DNA from: Flaccisagitta enflata
Lineage: Eukaryota > Chaetognatha > Sagittoidea > Aphragmophora
Reading direction: 5' to 3'
NCBI GenBank assembly: GCA_965153355.1
Contig: OZ231126.1
Span: 87,358,001 to 87,422,000 of the forward strand
DNA length: 64,000 nucleotides
Positions within the stretch are counted from its first letter, which is position 1. Each line of letters begins with the position of its first letter. The position numbers and the translations under genes were made by a program. The notes under the pieces were generated by a model that was given only the letters and a program-made list of their open reading frames with translations, was not told the origin of the DNA and ran no database searches. This document shows, piece by piece, positions 43,943 through 56,600 of this stretch.

Positions 43943-44500
43943 AAATGGTACATCTCAGGGCACAGGGTGGGGCAACGTCGCACTCCTTCAACAGCCCCAC
44001 TTTGTGCAGGGCAGGCCCCAAAGGGCCGATGTCTGTAGGGCACCTGAGGTGAATTTCCAGGCGTCCGTACGTCCGTGCGTCCATTACGTCATGCGTACGT
44101 CCCCCGGGGCCCCTCTCAGACCCCAAATCAGCCCTCTCAAGCCCGAAATCTGCCCTCTCAAGCCCAAAACTCAGCCCTCTCAGGCCCAAAATCAGCCCTC
44201 TCAAGCCAAAATCAGCCCTCTCAAGCCCCCAAAATCAGCCCTCTCAGGCCCAAGTCAGCCCTTCTCAGACTCCAAAATCAGCCCTCTCAGGCCCAAAATC
44301 AGCTCTTTCAGCTCCAAAATTAGCTCCAAATTAGCCCCAAATCAGCCCTCTCAAGCCCAAAATCAGCCCTCTCAAGCCCAAAATCAGCTCTCTCAGGCCC
44401 AAAATCAGTCCTCTCAGGCCCAAAATCAGCCCTTTCAGCTCCAAAATTAGCTCTCTAATACCCTAAATCAGCCTTGTCAGGCTCAAAATCAAGCATGTCA
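43943..44500 (+). mobile_element. Family B left half
   Basis: GCAGGGCAGGCCCCAAAGGG near 44006, CGATGTCTGTAGGGCACCTG, a (CGTCCGTA)n-type tract, then about 18 units of CCCTCTCAAGCCCAAAATCAG in one orientation. The inverse array and right end are missing. The element is cut where copy 2 of the 126-bp direct repeat starts (44509). Confidence 0.75.
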
Positions 44501-44508
44501 GCCTTTTA

Positions 44509-44634
44509 ATAAAGGAGCTGGCTTTTGTTGTTTTGCCAGAGACGGGATTAAGTATAACGGGAAAGTCAGAAAAGATATACCCTCATCACCAACACCTAGC
44601 CCCCCCACCACTTCACCATCCCCCCCTTCAAACA
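44509..44634. repeat. 126-bp direct repeat, copy 2
   Basis: Near-identical to 42841-42966. The truncated family B element ends exactly at its left edge. Confidence 0.9.
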
Positions 44635-44775
44635 ACCCCCACTTTTCCTTTTTAAAGAATAAGAGATAGTGAAAAAAAGAAGGACAAATCGCCTTCACTT
44701 TTCTGACCCCCTCAGCCCCGTTGCCAATGGTCGAGAAAGAGAGAGAGGAGACAAGTCCGTTTTACAAAGAAGATA

Positions 44776-44789
44776 TTCTCTCTCTCTTT

Positions 44790-44877
<88 letters not shown>
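44776..44877. repeat. (CT)n microsatellite
   Basis: About 100 bp of CT with a T-run near 44790. Confidence 0.95.
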
Positions 44878-44878
<1 letters not shown>

Positions 44879-45066
44879 CTTTCCAATTGCGAGCTGGCCA
44901 ATCAGTTTTCCCTCATCGGGCTTTTTTTTACCAAAGGGAACGATATAACAAAGGAAAAACGAAAAAAAGTTTGAGGATGAGCTCTAAATGTTTTCTGATG
45001 AAGCTACCGTGTTTACCCCCATGGAAACGAAAACCGCCACCATAGCGGCAATGAGAAAAAGAAAAT

Positions 45067-45671
<605 letters not shown>

Positions 45672-45767
45672 TTTATTAGTTGCGTGCTACGCGACTCTAC
45701 ACCCCGCTTTGTCGGTTCGTCCGTCCGTCCGTCCGTCCATCTGTCCGTCCGTTCGTCCGTCCATAAG
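45672..45767 (+). mobile_element. Family A head fused to a family B half
   Basis: TTAGTTGCGTGCTACGCGAC, TCTACACCCCGCTTTGTCGG and (CCGT)n are an A head and tetranucleotide tract. At about 45767 the sequence passes straight into a B array. No A tail follows. Compare 28.2 kb, where an A head of the same type is also followed by B. Confidence 0.75.
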
Positions 45768-46037
45768 GCCTGGGAGGCCTAATTTGAGGCCTAAGAGGCC
45801 TGATTTGAGGCCTGCGACGCCAGGTTTGAGGCCTGAGAGGCTTGATTTGAGGCCTGACAGGCCAGATTTGAGGCCTGAGAGGCCAGATTTTAAGCCTGAG
45901 AGGCCGTATTTGAGGCTTGAAAGGCCCCATTTGAAGCCTGAGAGGCCTGATGGGGGGGGGGGCGAACTAATGAACGAACGAAAGTCCCCCTGTGTTCTAC
46001 AGGACTTCCTCCCCTTTGGGGCCGCTGCCCAAAAATT
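45768..46037 (+). mobile_element. Family B right half
   Basis: About eight 21-bp units of GAGGCCTGAGAGGCCTGATTT, a G-run, GAACGAACGAAAGTCCCCCT, ACAGGACTTC and CTTTGGGGCCGCTGCCCAAA near 46034. The left half is absent. Confidence 0.8.
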
Positions 46038-46149
46038 GAATCTCCTGATCATTTTAATCATTCGAATAAAAAATAAATTTCTAACTGAATATATTTTTAT
46101 ATCTTTATATCTTCAAAATGTCAAGTAACGCTGCATCGGTGTGTGTAAG

Positions 46150-46629
<480 letters not shown>

Positions 46630-47260
46630 TGCTGAATTCTTTTACCTTCATTTCTATCATCCTCATTGCCACCTCTATCATCCTAATAGACTCATCAGTC
46701 ATCACCATCACCCTCATTTCTATCACCCTCATTGCCACCTCTATCATCCTAATAGACTCATCAGTCATCACCTTCATCCTCATTTCTATCACCCTCATTG
46801 CCACCTCTATCATCCTAATAGACTCATCAGTCATCACCATCACCCTCATTTCTATTACGCTCATCTCCATCACCTACATTGTCACAGTCCTTTCTATCAG
46901 CCTCATTAGCTTTGTTGTTTCATTTTTAGTTGCGGACACGCAACTCTATTTATAGAGGCTTTGTCCGTCCGTCCGTTGGTTGATTGGTCGGTCCATCACG
47001 CTCGAGTTGAAAAGTGGGAAAACGCGCATTTCCGCCCCTGCCCACCCGTCCGCAAGTGGTGGCCCTGTATCCGGCCTTGTTATCATCCTCCTCCATATCA
47101 CCTTGATCTCTTTTCCCCTCATTTCTACCACTCTCATTTCTATCCTCTTTCTGTCACCCGGAATTTTATCACCCTCATTTCTATCATCCTCATTTCTGTC
47201 ACCCTCAGTTTTATCACTCTTATTTCTATCATCCTCATTCCTGTTGCCCTCATTCCTCGT
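46630..47260. repeat. 66-bp minisatellite split by a family A insertion
   Basis: CCTCATTGCCACCTCTATCA recurs at 46661, 46727 and 46793, a strict 66-bp period. Units decay to shorter ATCACCCTCATTTCT words that continue on the far side of the A element (46923-47081) to about 47260. As 66 is a multiple of three, frames keep a 22-residue repeat. The array is not otherwise gene-like. Confidence 0.9.
46923..47081 (+). mobile_element. Family A element, complete
   Basis: Head TTTTTAGTTGCGGACACGCA, AGAGGCTTTGTCCG, (CCGT)n, CACGCTCGAGTTGAAAAGTG, CGCATTTCCGCCCCTGCCCA, CCGTCCGCAAGTGG and tail CCTGTATCCGGCCTTGTT. It interrupts a CTCATTTCTATC minisatellite, so both boundaries are sharp. Confidence 0.9.
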
Positions 47261-47475
47261 TGGTGGGTGATGGGTAACAAAAAGGCAAGTGACAATGGCT
47301 CTTTCTTCATGCTGATTTTTTTTTCTTCTGTTGCTCTTTCTTATTAATTGTTTTTTCCATCCTTCCTTGCATCCTTCCTTGCATCCTTCCTTGCTTTCTT
47401 GCTCTTTTCATTCTTTTTTCTTTCCTTATTTTTTCTTTCCTTATTTTTACTTTATTTTTTCCTCATCATGCGTTA
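47261..47475. other. Spacer with (CATCCTTCCTTG) and CTTATTTTT repeats
   Basis: Three CATCCTTCCTTG-type units near 47358-47393 and TTTCTTTCCTTATT twice near 47427-47448. Confidence 0.6.
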
Positions 47476-47822
47476 TTAGAGGTGGGGGAAATGCACTTTA
47501 GTCAACAGATCAAGTTGCACGTGAAGGAAATGTCATAATATGATAAGAATGAATAGTATGCCAAGTTTCAGGGCCTTTGGAACAGTTTTAGCCTAGCCCT
47601 CCACCCACCTCCTGCCCTATTATAAAAGATAGGAAACTTTTTTGGCCAAAATCATTCCTATACATTTTCTATAATATATGGGAGATCAGGGGGGTGGAGG
47701 GCTAGGCTGAAACTGTTCCAAAGGCCCTGAAACTTGGCATACTATCTATTCTTATCATATTATGACATTTCCTTCAGGTGCAACTTGATCTGTTGACTAA
47801 GGTGCATTTCCCCCACCTCTAA
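47476..47822. mobile_element. 347-bp near-perfect palindromic MITE with 7-bp target duplication
   Basis: Arms 47476-47620 and 47678-47822 are inverted copies of about 145 bp with only a handful of mismatches, beginning TTAGAGGTGGGGGAAATGCA. The identical heptamer TGCGTTA flanks both ends (47469-47475, 47823-47829). The ~57-bp centre is AT-rich and non-coding. The high arm identity implies a young insertion. A 7-bp (possibly 8-bp) duplication suits hAT-like integration, though the termini are not diagnostic. Confidence 0.9.
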
Positions 47823-48179
47823 TGCGTTATTGCTTGGTACACTGGCGCTGCTTGCTTGCAGCGCGCATTTGCTATCTCTTCCAATCTCGACGACCAACGA
47901 AAGCAACTCTTAGAGCTCTCACACTCACGCGAAAACGCAAAAACGCGCACACAAACGATCCCCCTTCTCTCTTTTATATGTACCCCTTTTCTATATATCC
48001 ATACGAGGACCATTTGAAAACAAATTATCTATGATAATCACCGCCGGCGTTGGCGTCGAGGCTATTTTCGGGGCAGGAGCCGCGAAAAGTGGGCGGTGCC
48101 TTGGATCGGCCGCGGCCGCGATCCAAACCGCCACTGATCGGCCGTTTCTCTTCTCGCTGACCGCCCAAAAGGAAGGCCG
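47823..48179. other. Unique sequence
   Basis: CpG-rich around 48040-48120. No exon that I can support. Confidence 0.35.
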
Positions 48180-48353
48180 AGCGAACGAACGAACGAACGA
48201 ACGAACGAACGAATGAACGAACGAAGGCCGGGCCGGAGGAAGGCCGGAGTAAGGACGGACCAGTAAAGTCGTTTATGGTCATTGTTGTGGTTCGCCGTCG
48301 CGGACGGAATGAAAAACGAGGGATGACCATGATTAGCTTGTATCCAAAAAAGG

Positions 48354-48408
<55 letters not shown>
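48180..48408. repeat. (CGAA)n and (GA)n microsatellites
   Basis: About ten CGAA/TGAA units at 48180-48225 and (GA)n at about 48357-48407, with unique sequence between. Confidence 0.9.
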
Positions 48409-48410
<2 letters not shown>

Positions 48411-48465
48411 GAGAGTATAATGGAGGCAGGGATGACCACGCGGCCATGATTTGCTTGTACATCAA

Positions 48466-48632
48466 AACAAGGCCGGATACACGGCTACCGAAGTCGCGTT
48501 CGGGTGGGCAGGGGCAGTGATGAAACGTGCCATCTCAAACATTTGGGCAGGAGCAGTGATCCAAAAGACGCCTGAAAACGACCGACAGACCGACCGACAT
48601 AGCGGGTTGCAAAGTCTCGCGACTTAAAAAAA
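48466..48632 (-). mobile_element. Family A element
   Basis: AACAAGGCCGGATACACGGC, GAAGTCGCGTTCGGGTGGGC, ATTTGGGCAGGAGCAGTGAT, CCGACAGACCGACCG tract and a decayed head (GTCTCGCGACTTAAAAAA). Confidence 0.8.
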
Positions 48633-48868
48633 AAGTGAGACGAAGAGGAACAGAGAGAGACTGAGATTACGACGGTGATAACGACGGTCATAAGCTTGTA
48701 TCAAAAGAGAGGGAAAGAAAGACAGAAGGATGTGGGCCAATTGTAAATCGATACATGAACGCAATGGCAAGTGAATTCATGATGTGATACTTTTTAAATG
48801 ATGTTTAGATAGATGTATAGTTGAGGCAAATTGTAATTGAGTTTCAAATTTTGTGTCACTACTATTTT
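48633..48868. other. Unique spacer
   Basis: No feature supported. Confidence 0.4.
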
Positions 48869-49012
48869 CAGTTGCACCCCGCAAGCGACGAAATTCCACC
48901 TAAACAGATGCAAATTCATAACCCTTACAACTTTCCTGTAGGGGGAATAACAAATTTCCATGTGTAACAGATGAAATATGTTGGTCCCTTGAAATTCGGG
49001 ATTTTACCGCAC
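48869..49012. mobile_element. Degenerate pogo-like MITE
   Basis: CAGTTGCACCCCGCAAGCGA at the left, ACAGATGCAAATTCATAACC inside and ATGTTGGTCCCTTGAAATTC near the right align in order with the 177-bp element at 61859-62035. The right terminus has decayed. Confidence 0.6.
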
Positions 49013-49700
49013 GTTTTTTCTCGTTACCTTCACTTTGGTTCGTCTTCCACATCCCTGTCTATGTTGCAACCCCGAGAAAGTAGGCAAAACCTCCTTTCCC
49101 TTTACACACTACCCCGTCCCCCATACATTTGGGTGCTTCACATGGCAAAAGTTGGGAGTATCCCTCCACCCTACTTGGGTAATGTGGAGAAGCAAAAATC
49201 ATGAGATGACCATTTTCCTTTTTTCAAAATTCCTTCATCTTCCGTTTTTTGTTTTGGCCCTAAAGTTTCCACAGATTTCCCTGAATTCAGCAAAATCCTG
49301 TGTAGTTTTGTTCAAAAAAAGACAATCATTTGTTATAGAAAATCATGATATTTGTAAAAATAAACTAAGATATAAGAATATAAGCTATGAAAAAGCTCAT
49401 AATACGGCAGATTAACAATTCTATGAAAAGTAAAAATTTGTAAAAGTTAATTCAAAGAATGTCAGCATATTGTTTTATCCCACTGCATTATGCAAATTAG
49501 GTCCTCAAAAACAATTTTGTGAAAAACGGAAGATGAACAATTTTTGATAAAACAGAAATGGTAAAGGTTCTAAATTTGGCCACTCCACATAAGGTAAAGA
49601 GGGTGAAAAGAAGTAACCAACTTTTGCTACGTGAAGCACCCAACCCATTCATACAACACTCGCCCCCTGTAGACACATCCCCTCTCCCCACACCTGGGGG
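49013..49700. other. Unique sequence with a diverged inverted pair
   Basis: GGGTGCTTCACATGGCAAAA near 49129 and TTTTGCTACGTGAAGCACCC near 49623 are inverse, with weaker pairing inside (GTGGAGAAGC versus CACTCCAC, CATCTTCCGTTTTT versus AAAAACGGAAGATG). The stretch from about 49120 to 49645 may therefore be an old ~520-bp palindromic element. No gene seen. Confidence 0.5.
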
Positions 49701-49708
49701 GTCGCGCG

Positions 49709-49927
49709 ATGCATCCTCCTGTGCGTGCAGGTGATATTGAATTGATCGTTACGCTGAACGGTAAAGCTATTAGCGGACGATTTTGCTCGTGGCTTGACAA
49801 CCGAGCATATATTGCTTTATTTGAGATGAAAAGATCAAGAGAGAGATTAAAATTTGAGACTGACAGATCAGAAAATGACTTTTTGCATGTTGTGCTCCAA
49901 GTCGCTACGGAAAGAGCGGAGAAATAG
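49709..49927 (+). CDS. Candidate exon or short gene remnant, product unknown
   Basis: A 72-codon frame, complex throughout, with an AG-ending GTGCGTGCAG at 49721-49730 that could be an acceptor. The sequence after it is open to a TAG at 49927 (a stretch reads ELIVTLNGKAISGRFCSWLD). Balanced residues, with a mixed charged C-terminal part (KRSRERLKFETDRSEN). No family recognised. The upstream pyrimidine tract is poor, which weakens a splice interpretation. Confidence 0.25.
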   Translation: MHPPVRAGDIELIVTLNGKAISGRFCSWLDNRAYIALFEMKRSRERLKFETDRSENDFLHVVLQVATERAEK

Positions 49928-50134
49928 TGTCGCGAAGAAAAGCTATATAGCAGCGGAGGGAAATATGGAAAAGTGGATTTTTTTTTTTAAATCGACATTG
50001 TCAAAATGCCGGAACAGAATGCACCATTGTTATGAATATGACAAACTTACTAGAGTTTTGTTGCCACTATCCAATACCTATTTGATATTGATACTGTGGG
50101 CAGGGAGTTTTTATCGCTGGGTTGTATTCCGTTG

Positions 50135-50393
50135 TTTTTAGTCGCGGATACGCGACTCTATAGGCCACTTTTCGGTTGGTCCGTCCGTCCGTCCGTCCGT
50201 CCGTCCGTCCGTCCGTCCGTCCGTCCGTCCGTCCGTCCGTCCGTCCGTCCATCCGTCCGTCCGTCCGTCCGTCCGTCCGTCCGTCCGTCCGTCCGTCCGT
50301 CCGTCCGTCCGTCCGTGACAAAGTTGTTTTATCGAGGTTTTCCGCTCCTGCCGACCCGTCCGCGACTAATGCTGCCGTGTATACGGCCTTGTT
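50135..50393 (+). mobile_element. Family A element with the longest (CCGT)n tract
   Basis: Head TTTTTAGTCGCGGATACGCG, ACTCTATAGGCCAC, then about 34 almost perfect CCGT units (50177-50316), TTCCGCTCCTGCCGACCCGT, CCGCGACTAATGC and tail GCCGTGTATACGGCCTTGTT. Head AGTCGCGGA and tail TCCGCGACT are inverse partners. The tail stem is a perfect palindrome here, GCCGTGTATACGGC, from one compensating base change. Confidence 0.9.
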
Positions 50394-51013
50394 AAAACAT
50401 TGGACTGTACACGCTCCTTACTCAGAGACGCATACACATTGAAATGTGCGAACAATCTCACTGTGTTACTCTCCCACACCCGCAGCACATCCACAATCCA
50501 CGCATACCCAAAAACGCATACCCAAACACACAAGCACGAACAAACGCAAATTAAAAAGAAGAACCCCATCCCATCACATCACCGAACGCTTTTCCTTTCC
50601 ATGCCCCTCCCTCCCCTCACTCCTCCACGTGTACTATAAGTGAGAAAAAAGAAAGACGAGCCATACATCAACATGAAATACATTACGCGATGATCGAGGC
50701 GTTTTGAAGGCGTAGTTTGAGGTGTGGTCGAGTTGGGCGCGAGCAAAAAAGCCTCACTATGCGCCGAACCGGATTGAATATGATAAAACTTTCTGACTCG
50801 GCTAGGTCGTCATTTTGTATCCATTTTGGCATGGGCCAAATTCCAGCTATATTGTGCGTTTCTCTCCCTATTTTATGTTCATGCATTTATCTCCAAGTCT
50901 TACCAGGTCATGATTTGGTCGGTAAGACCAATAATGGTCAATAATATTAGTTGCACCCCATCACTTTTTAGCCAGTCAAAGGGGGGGGGTTGCTTTTGCC
51001 CAGTTGCTTAAAA
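50394..51013. other. Unique sequence
   Basis: No repeat or supported exon. Frames of 60-80 codons only. Confidence 0.4.
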
Positions 51014-51227
51014 AACAAGGCCGGATATACGGCTACCAAAGTCGCCTGCGGATGGGCAGGGGCCATATTTGAGGTCACCAGACCATTTGGGCAGAAGTAG
51101 TGAGGTCAAAGAAACAAAATCATAAAAAAGTAAAGTGTGACCGACCAACCGACCAACTGACTAACCAACCAACTGTCCGATCGACGGACAAAGCTGGTTG
51201 TAGAGTCGCGTGCACGCAACTAAAAAT
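51014..51227 (-). mobile_element. Family A element, complete
   Basis: AACAAGGCCGGATATACGGC, AAAGTCGCCTGCGGATGGGC, AGGTCACCAGACCATTTGGG (as in the 34.3 kb fragment), CCGACCAACCGACC tract and head GTCGCGTGCACGCAACTAAA. Flanked by short A-runs on the insertion strand. Confidence 0.85.
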
Positions 51228-51433
51228 TTGTCTGTGTTATGTTCTTTAAAATTGCATTTCTCATTGCACAGAAAATACATCATTTACTTATCTTCATAAC
51301 TTGTGCACTGTGCGGTAGCGTGCGAACGTCTTTTTGAGTTGCAAAAGGAGCAGAAATAAGATGCTAAAGAATCTGCATTAATGATTTGCCTCATTTAGCC
51401 AAAGGTGACTCCTAGCGTCGCCGCTGCATTGCC
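51228..51433. other. Unique spacer
   Basis: No feature supported. Confidence 0.4.
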
Positions 51434-51675
<242 letters not shown>

Positions 51676-52129
51676 CCTTTGATATTTTACATGTTTTTCA
51701 TATGCTTGTTTAATGTTTATCTAAACACAATTCCTAGCCTTTATTTCTCTTTTGCCTTAGTTGATTCGATGTAACTGATAATGAATATAGTGATGACGAT
51801 AACTACTTCATTGTCTTTGCCCGCACAGAAGTTCCTTTGGCAGACGAAATAAGAATCTTCAAAAAAGATATACAGAAAAACCACTTATTTTGATAAGATG
51901 TGAGTCATCGAGGTTTCTTTCTTCAAGCAAAATCTCTGTTATTCATCTATGTATCCGTTTTCTCTGCTTTGGCACCTTTTTTTTTCGTAGAGATTTTTTG
52001 AGGTGCTTTTCTTGCTATTGGCAAATTGTTTCATTTCGCACTTTTGTTGTCTTCCAATTTCTGATGATTTTTCCCCGGCTTTTCCCCGCCGTCGGGTGAG
52101 GTCTGATGAGGAGAAGGAGAAGAAGGAGA
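51676..52129. other. Unique sequence
   Basis: No feature supported. Confidence 0.4.
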
Positions 52130-52572
52130 GGGAGGAGAAGGAGACGAAGAAGAACAAGCAAAACAAGAAAAATACGAACAAGTAGAACAAGAAGAACAAG
52201 AAGAACAAGTACAAGAAGAACATGAACAAGAAGAACAACAAGAGAAGAAGAAGGAGATTAAGAAGTAGTAGAATGAAAAGAAGAGAAGAACAAGAAGAGA
52301 AAAATAAGTAGAACAAGAAGAGAAAAGGAAACAAGAACAAGAAAAAAAAGAACAAAGAAAATAAAAAGAAGAACAAGAGCAAGAACAACAACAAGAGCAA
52401 CAATAAAACCAAGAAGAACATAAGAATCAATAGATAAACAAGAAGAAGAAAGGGAGAAGGAGAAGAAGAGGGAGGAGTAGAATGAAAAGAAGAAGAAGAT
52501 GAAGAAGAAGAAGAAGAAGAAGAAGAAGAAGAAGAAGAAGAAGAAGAAGAAGAAGAAGAAGAAGAAGAAGAA

Positions 52573-52619
<47 letters not shown>

Positions 52620-52827
52620 AGAAGAAGAAGAAGAAGAAGAAGAAGAAGAAGAAGAAGAAGAAGAAGAAGAAGAAGAAGAAGAAGAAGAAGAAGAAGAAAA
52701 AAAAAAGGAGAAGAAGAAGAACAACAAGAAGAAGAAGAAGCACAAAAAAAATCTAGAAAAACAAGAAGAACAAGAAGAACAAGAAGATCAAGAAGATCAA
52801 GAAGAACAAGTAGAACAAGAATGATGT

Positions 52828-52858
<31 letters not shown>

Positions 52859-52860
52859 AA
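52130..52860. repeat. (GAACAA)n/(GAA)n/(GAT)n purine-rich block
   Basis: AAGAAGAACAAG-type units (about 52140-52440), near-pure (GAA)n (52495-52699), more AAGAACAAG units to about 52820, then (GAT)n at about 52823-52855. The plus strand is almost pyrimidine-free apart from the C of AACAAG. Confidence 0.9.
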
Positions 52861-53120
52861 TGATAAAGAAGAAAAAAGATAATTTCGTCCCTTATTTAGC
52901 CAGATTTTTTTGGGAGGGGAACGAGAAAAAAACTGTTTGAACTAAGAATAGATTTCTATTTGATATTCTTGATATCTTCTTTGCTAGCGACGTCTCCCTC
53001 TGTATAAGCGCTCGTTCTATCCCTTTTCCATCTATGGTTTTTTCCTAGATTTCTTTCTTTTTCCTTGTTTATCTTTTCTTCATTTTTTTCTCTTATTTTC
53101 TTTTATATCATCGCCGTTCT

Positions 53121-53121
<1 letters not shown>
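52861..53121. other. Unique spacer
   Basis: No feature supported. Confidence 0.4.
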
Positions 53122-53154
<33 letters not shown>

Positions 53155-53190
53155 TTTTTTTTTTTTTTTTTTGTTTTGTTTTGTTTTTTT
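53122..53190. repeat. Poly-T tract
   Basis: About 65 bp of T with three to four G interruptions. No retroposon-like body is recognisable beside it. Confidence 0.9.
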
Positions 53191-53262
53191 ACTTTCATTA
53201 CTCAAACAACCTATCCTTTCCTTGTATCATCTCTTCTTAGTTTTTCACTAAGCTCTCATTCC

Positions 53263-53830
<568 letters not shown>

Positions 53831-54124
53831 ATGAAAAAAGGTGGAATAAATGTGTTTTTTTTTTTTCGGGTAATTCTTCTACGCAATTACAAATTTACAA
53901 TTGATATCAATTTTCTTTCCGAATGGGTCGCAGCTAAGCCAAAAAAAACATCATTGAGCATTTATGACATAATGGGAAAAGGCAACATGTTGAGAGCAAG
54001 AGAAAATACACTTTTTATGTTTAAAAGTAAATCTACATCATGCAGGGTTACAGTATCTGTACCTCAAACTGTCAAGCGGCAGAACGGTCACGTTAGGGAT
54101 TTCAATCCGTGTCTTTTGTTGTAA
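53831..54124 (+). CDS. Uncharacterised 97-codon frame
   Basis: ATG at 53831 to TAA at 54122-54124. After a T-run giving poly-Phe, about 80 codons are complex and non-repetitive (a stretch reads FTIDINFLSEWVAAKPKKTS). No domain recognised and no splice signals needed. Frames of this length are expected by chance in 64 kb, so confidence is low. It lies 22 bp upstream of an internal telomere-like tract. Confidence 0.25.
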   Translation: MKKGGINVFFFFRVILLRNYKFTIDINFLSEWVAAKPKKTSLSIYDIMGKGNMLRARENTLFMFKSKSTSCRVTVSVPQTVKRQNGHVRDFNPCLLL

Positions 54125-54146
54125 ATTGTTTTTACGCGGGTAGTGT

Positions 54147-54216
54147 TTTAGGGTTAGGGGTAGGGTTAGGGTTAGGGATGGGGTGGGTTTTAGGGTTAGG
54201 GATAGGGTTGGGTTAT
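54147..54216 (+). repeat. Internal TTAGGG-type telomere-like tract
   Basis: TTTTAGGGTTAGGGGTAGGG, TTAGGGTTAGGGATGGGG and TTAGGGTTAGGGATAGGG form about ten intact or single-mismatch TTAGGG units in 70 bp. Unique sequence lies on both sides, so this is an interstitial tract and not a chromosome end. Confidence 0.8.
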
Positions 54217-54932
<716 letters not shown>

Positions 54933-55193
54933 TCGGCGTGTGACGGGCGGAAAAGTAGCGCGAGCATTTCTTTTCCTGCGTCCTTTTCTTCTCTTTCCTT
55001 GTCGATGTTGTCCACCACCACCACCAAAGGCAGTTATGCGTTGGAAGGAAGCCGAAGGAGAAACCCTAATGGACGGCTGATCCTTGATCCATTGTTAGAC
55101 GGGAAGGAGGAAAATGGAGAAAAGGAAAGGGAAGAAAAGAAAGGAGAAAAGATTGGAAAGGAAAGAAAGGGAGAAGAAAGGAGAGAAAACTAG
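54933..55193. other. Purine-rich spacer
   Basis: GGAAAGGAAAGAAA-type words near 55130-55190. No gene. Confidence 0.4.
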
Positions 55194-55727
55194 TCATCCA
55201 AGGATCACACATGGTCAGCGATACCCGATGCCCTGCTTGGAGTGATCGAGTGAAGTAGTGGAGTGATAGCAGGGCAGCGGCCCCAAAGGGCCGATGTCCT
55301 GTATGACACAGGGGTGAATTTTGAAACGTCCTGAGGCGAATTTGAAGTCGGGATGGCAGAATTTAGTCTAAAAGAGCAGATTTGAGGTTTGAGGCAGGCT
55401 TGGGGCCTAAAGGACAAATTTTAAGCCTGAAGAGTTGATTTGAGGCCTGGAGGGCGGATTTGAGGTTTTTAGGTCTTGAGGGCAGATATGAGGTCTGGAC
55501 TCTGGAGAGCTGATTTGAGCTCTCGAGGGCTAAATGGAGGTCTGAAAGGGCTTATTTGAAGGCTCAGAGGGCCAAAATCAGGCCTGAGACTGAAGACTTG
55601 AGGCTCCGATGGTCAAGGGGGGGACGGAAGGACAGACAGACGGACGGAAGGATGGACAAACGTCTCGAAATTCCCCCCTGTGTCCTAGAGGACATTGGCC
55701 CTTTGGAGCCGCTGCCCAAAAAGAAAA
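55194..55727 (+). mobile_element. Family B element, one-sided degenerate array
   Basis: The left end (TCATCCAAGGATCACACATG, TCAGCGATACCCGATGCCCT, GCAGGGCAGCGGCCCCAAAG, CCGATGTCCTGTATGACACA) matches the 33.3 kb copy almost base for base. The right end has GGCCCTTTGGAGCCGCTGCC near 55717. The internal units (GAGGGC-GATTTGAGG-CTG) are heavily diverged, and an inverse left array is absent, as in the 33.3 kb copy. Confidence 0.8.
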
Positions 55728-56295
55728 GGCCGGGCGGGGGAGGGGGCAATAAGGTAATTCAATAAGCTAATGAGGAATAAGAATGCATTTTATATTACAT
55801 TTATTTATAATTTTTCTTTACAAACAAATATTCATCAATATCTTTGATTCTTAAGCCTCTTCTTATCATTAAATTTGGATAGCATATGAAAAAATTGAAA
55901 AAATTCACCTGAATGATAGGGTACAAAAAATTTAACCAAAATGAGCGGGTCACTGTTTCTGCAGGAGTATTCTAATATAGCAAAAGCCTGAATGATTTTG
56001 GGACTTGAGTATCCTGAGTCTAAGGCGCTGGTATGGTGGCGGGGTTCCACTGAGAAACAATCAAATTCCGCTGGAAATATCTCAATTTTCCACTAAAAAA
56101 TTGAAGTTTAGATTCTTAGTATTTTCCATCTTAGACTTATACATCCTGTCCATGTTTTTATCCCACCCACTTCTGAACTTCCCTTTCTGACCGATGGAGG
56201 AAAAATCCGTTAAGTAACGATAGTGTGTCCCATTAATTTTGATACGAAAAGGCGAGAGATAGATTAAATGTAAGATGAGAAAGACAGAGAGTGAC

Positions 56296-56298
<3 letters not shown>
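55728..56298. other. Unique AT-rich sequence
   Basis: No array or element end recognised. Confidence 0.4.
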
Positions 56299-56336
<38 letters not shown>

Positions 56337-56343
56337 GAGAGAG
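56299..56343. repeat. (GA)n microsatellite, short
   Basis: About 45 bp of GA with one AACA interruption. Confidence 0.9.
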
Positions 56344-56503
56344 ATTCTGATAAGAAAGTATATATACGGCTGATATGAGGCGGCAAATTAATGGTTACCA
56401 GCGTTAGACGGACGATTCTTCTTCATGAAGATGTTGATGACCGAAAAGATGACCTGAGCCTAAATGCGCGAGAGAGCCAAAGAAAGACGAGAGGGGAAGA
56501 TTT

Positions 56504-56507
<4 letters not shown>

Positions 56508-56566
<59 letters not shown>

Positions 56567-56600
56567 GACAGAGACAGAGGGAGACACAGAGAAACAGACG
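56508..56600. repeat. Compound (GA)n-(GACA)n microsatellite
   Basis: (GA)n at about 56508-56534, (GACA)n to about 56566, then GACAGAGACAGAG words. Confidence 0.9.

Noticed and set aside
53122-53190. Poly-T tract as the tail of a retroposed gene or SINE
   Set aside because: No element body, poly-A signal or flanking target duplication could be recognised beside it.
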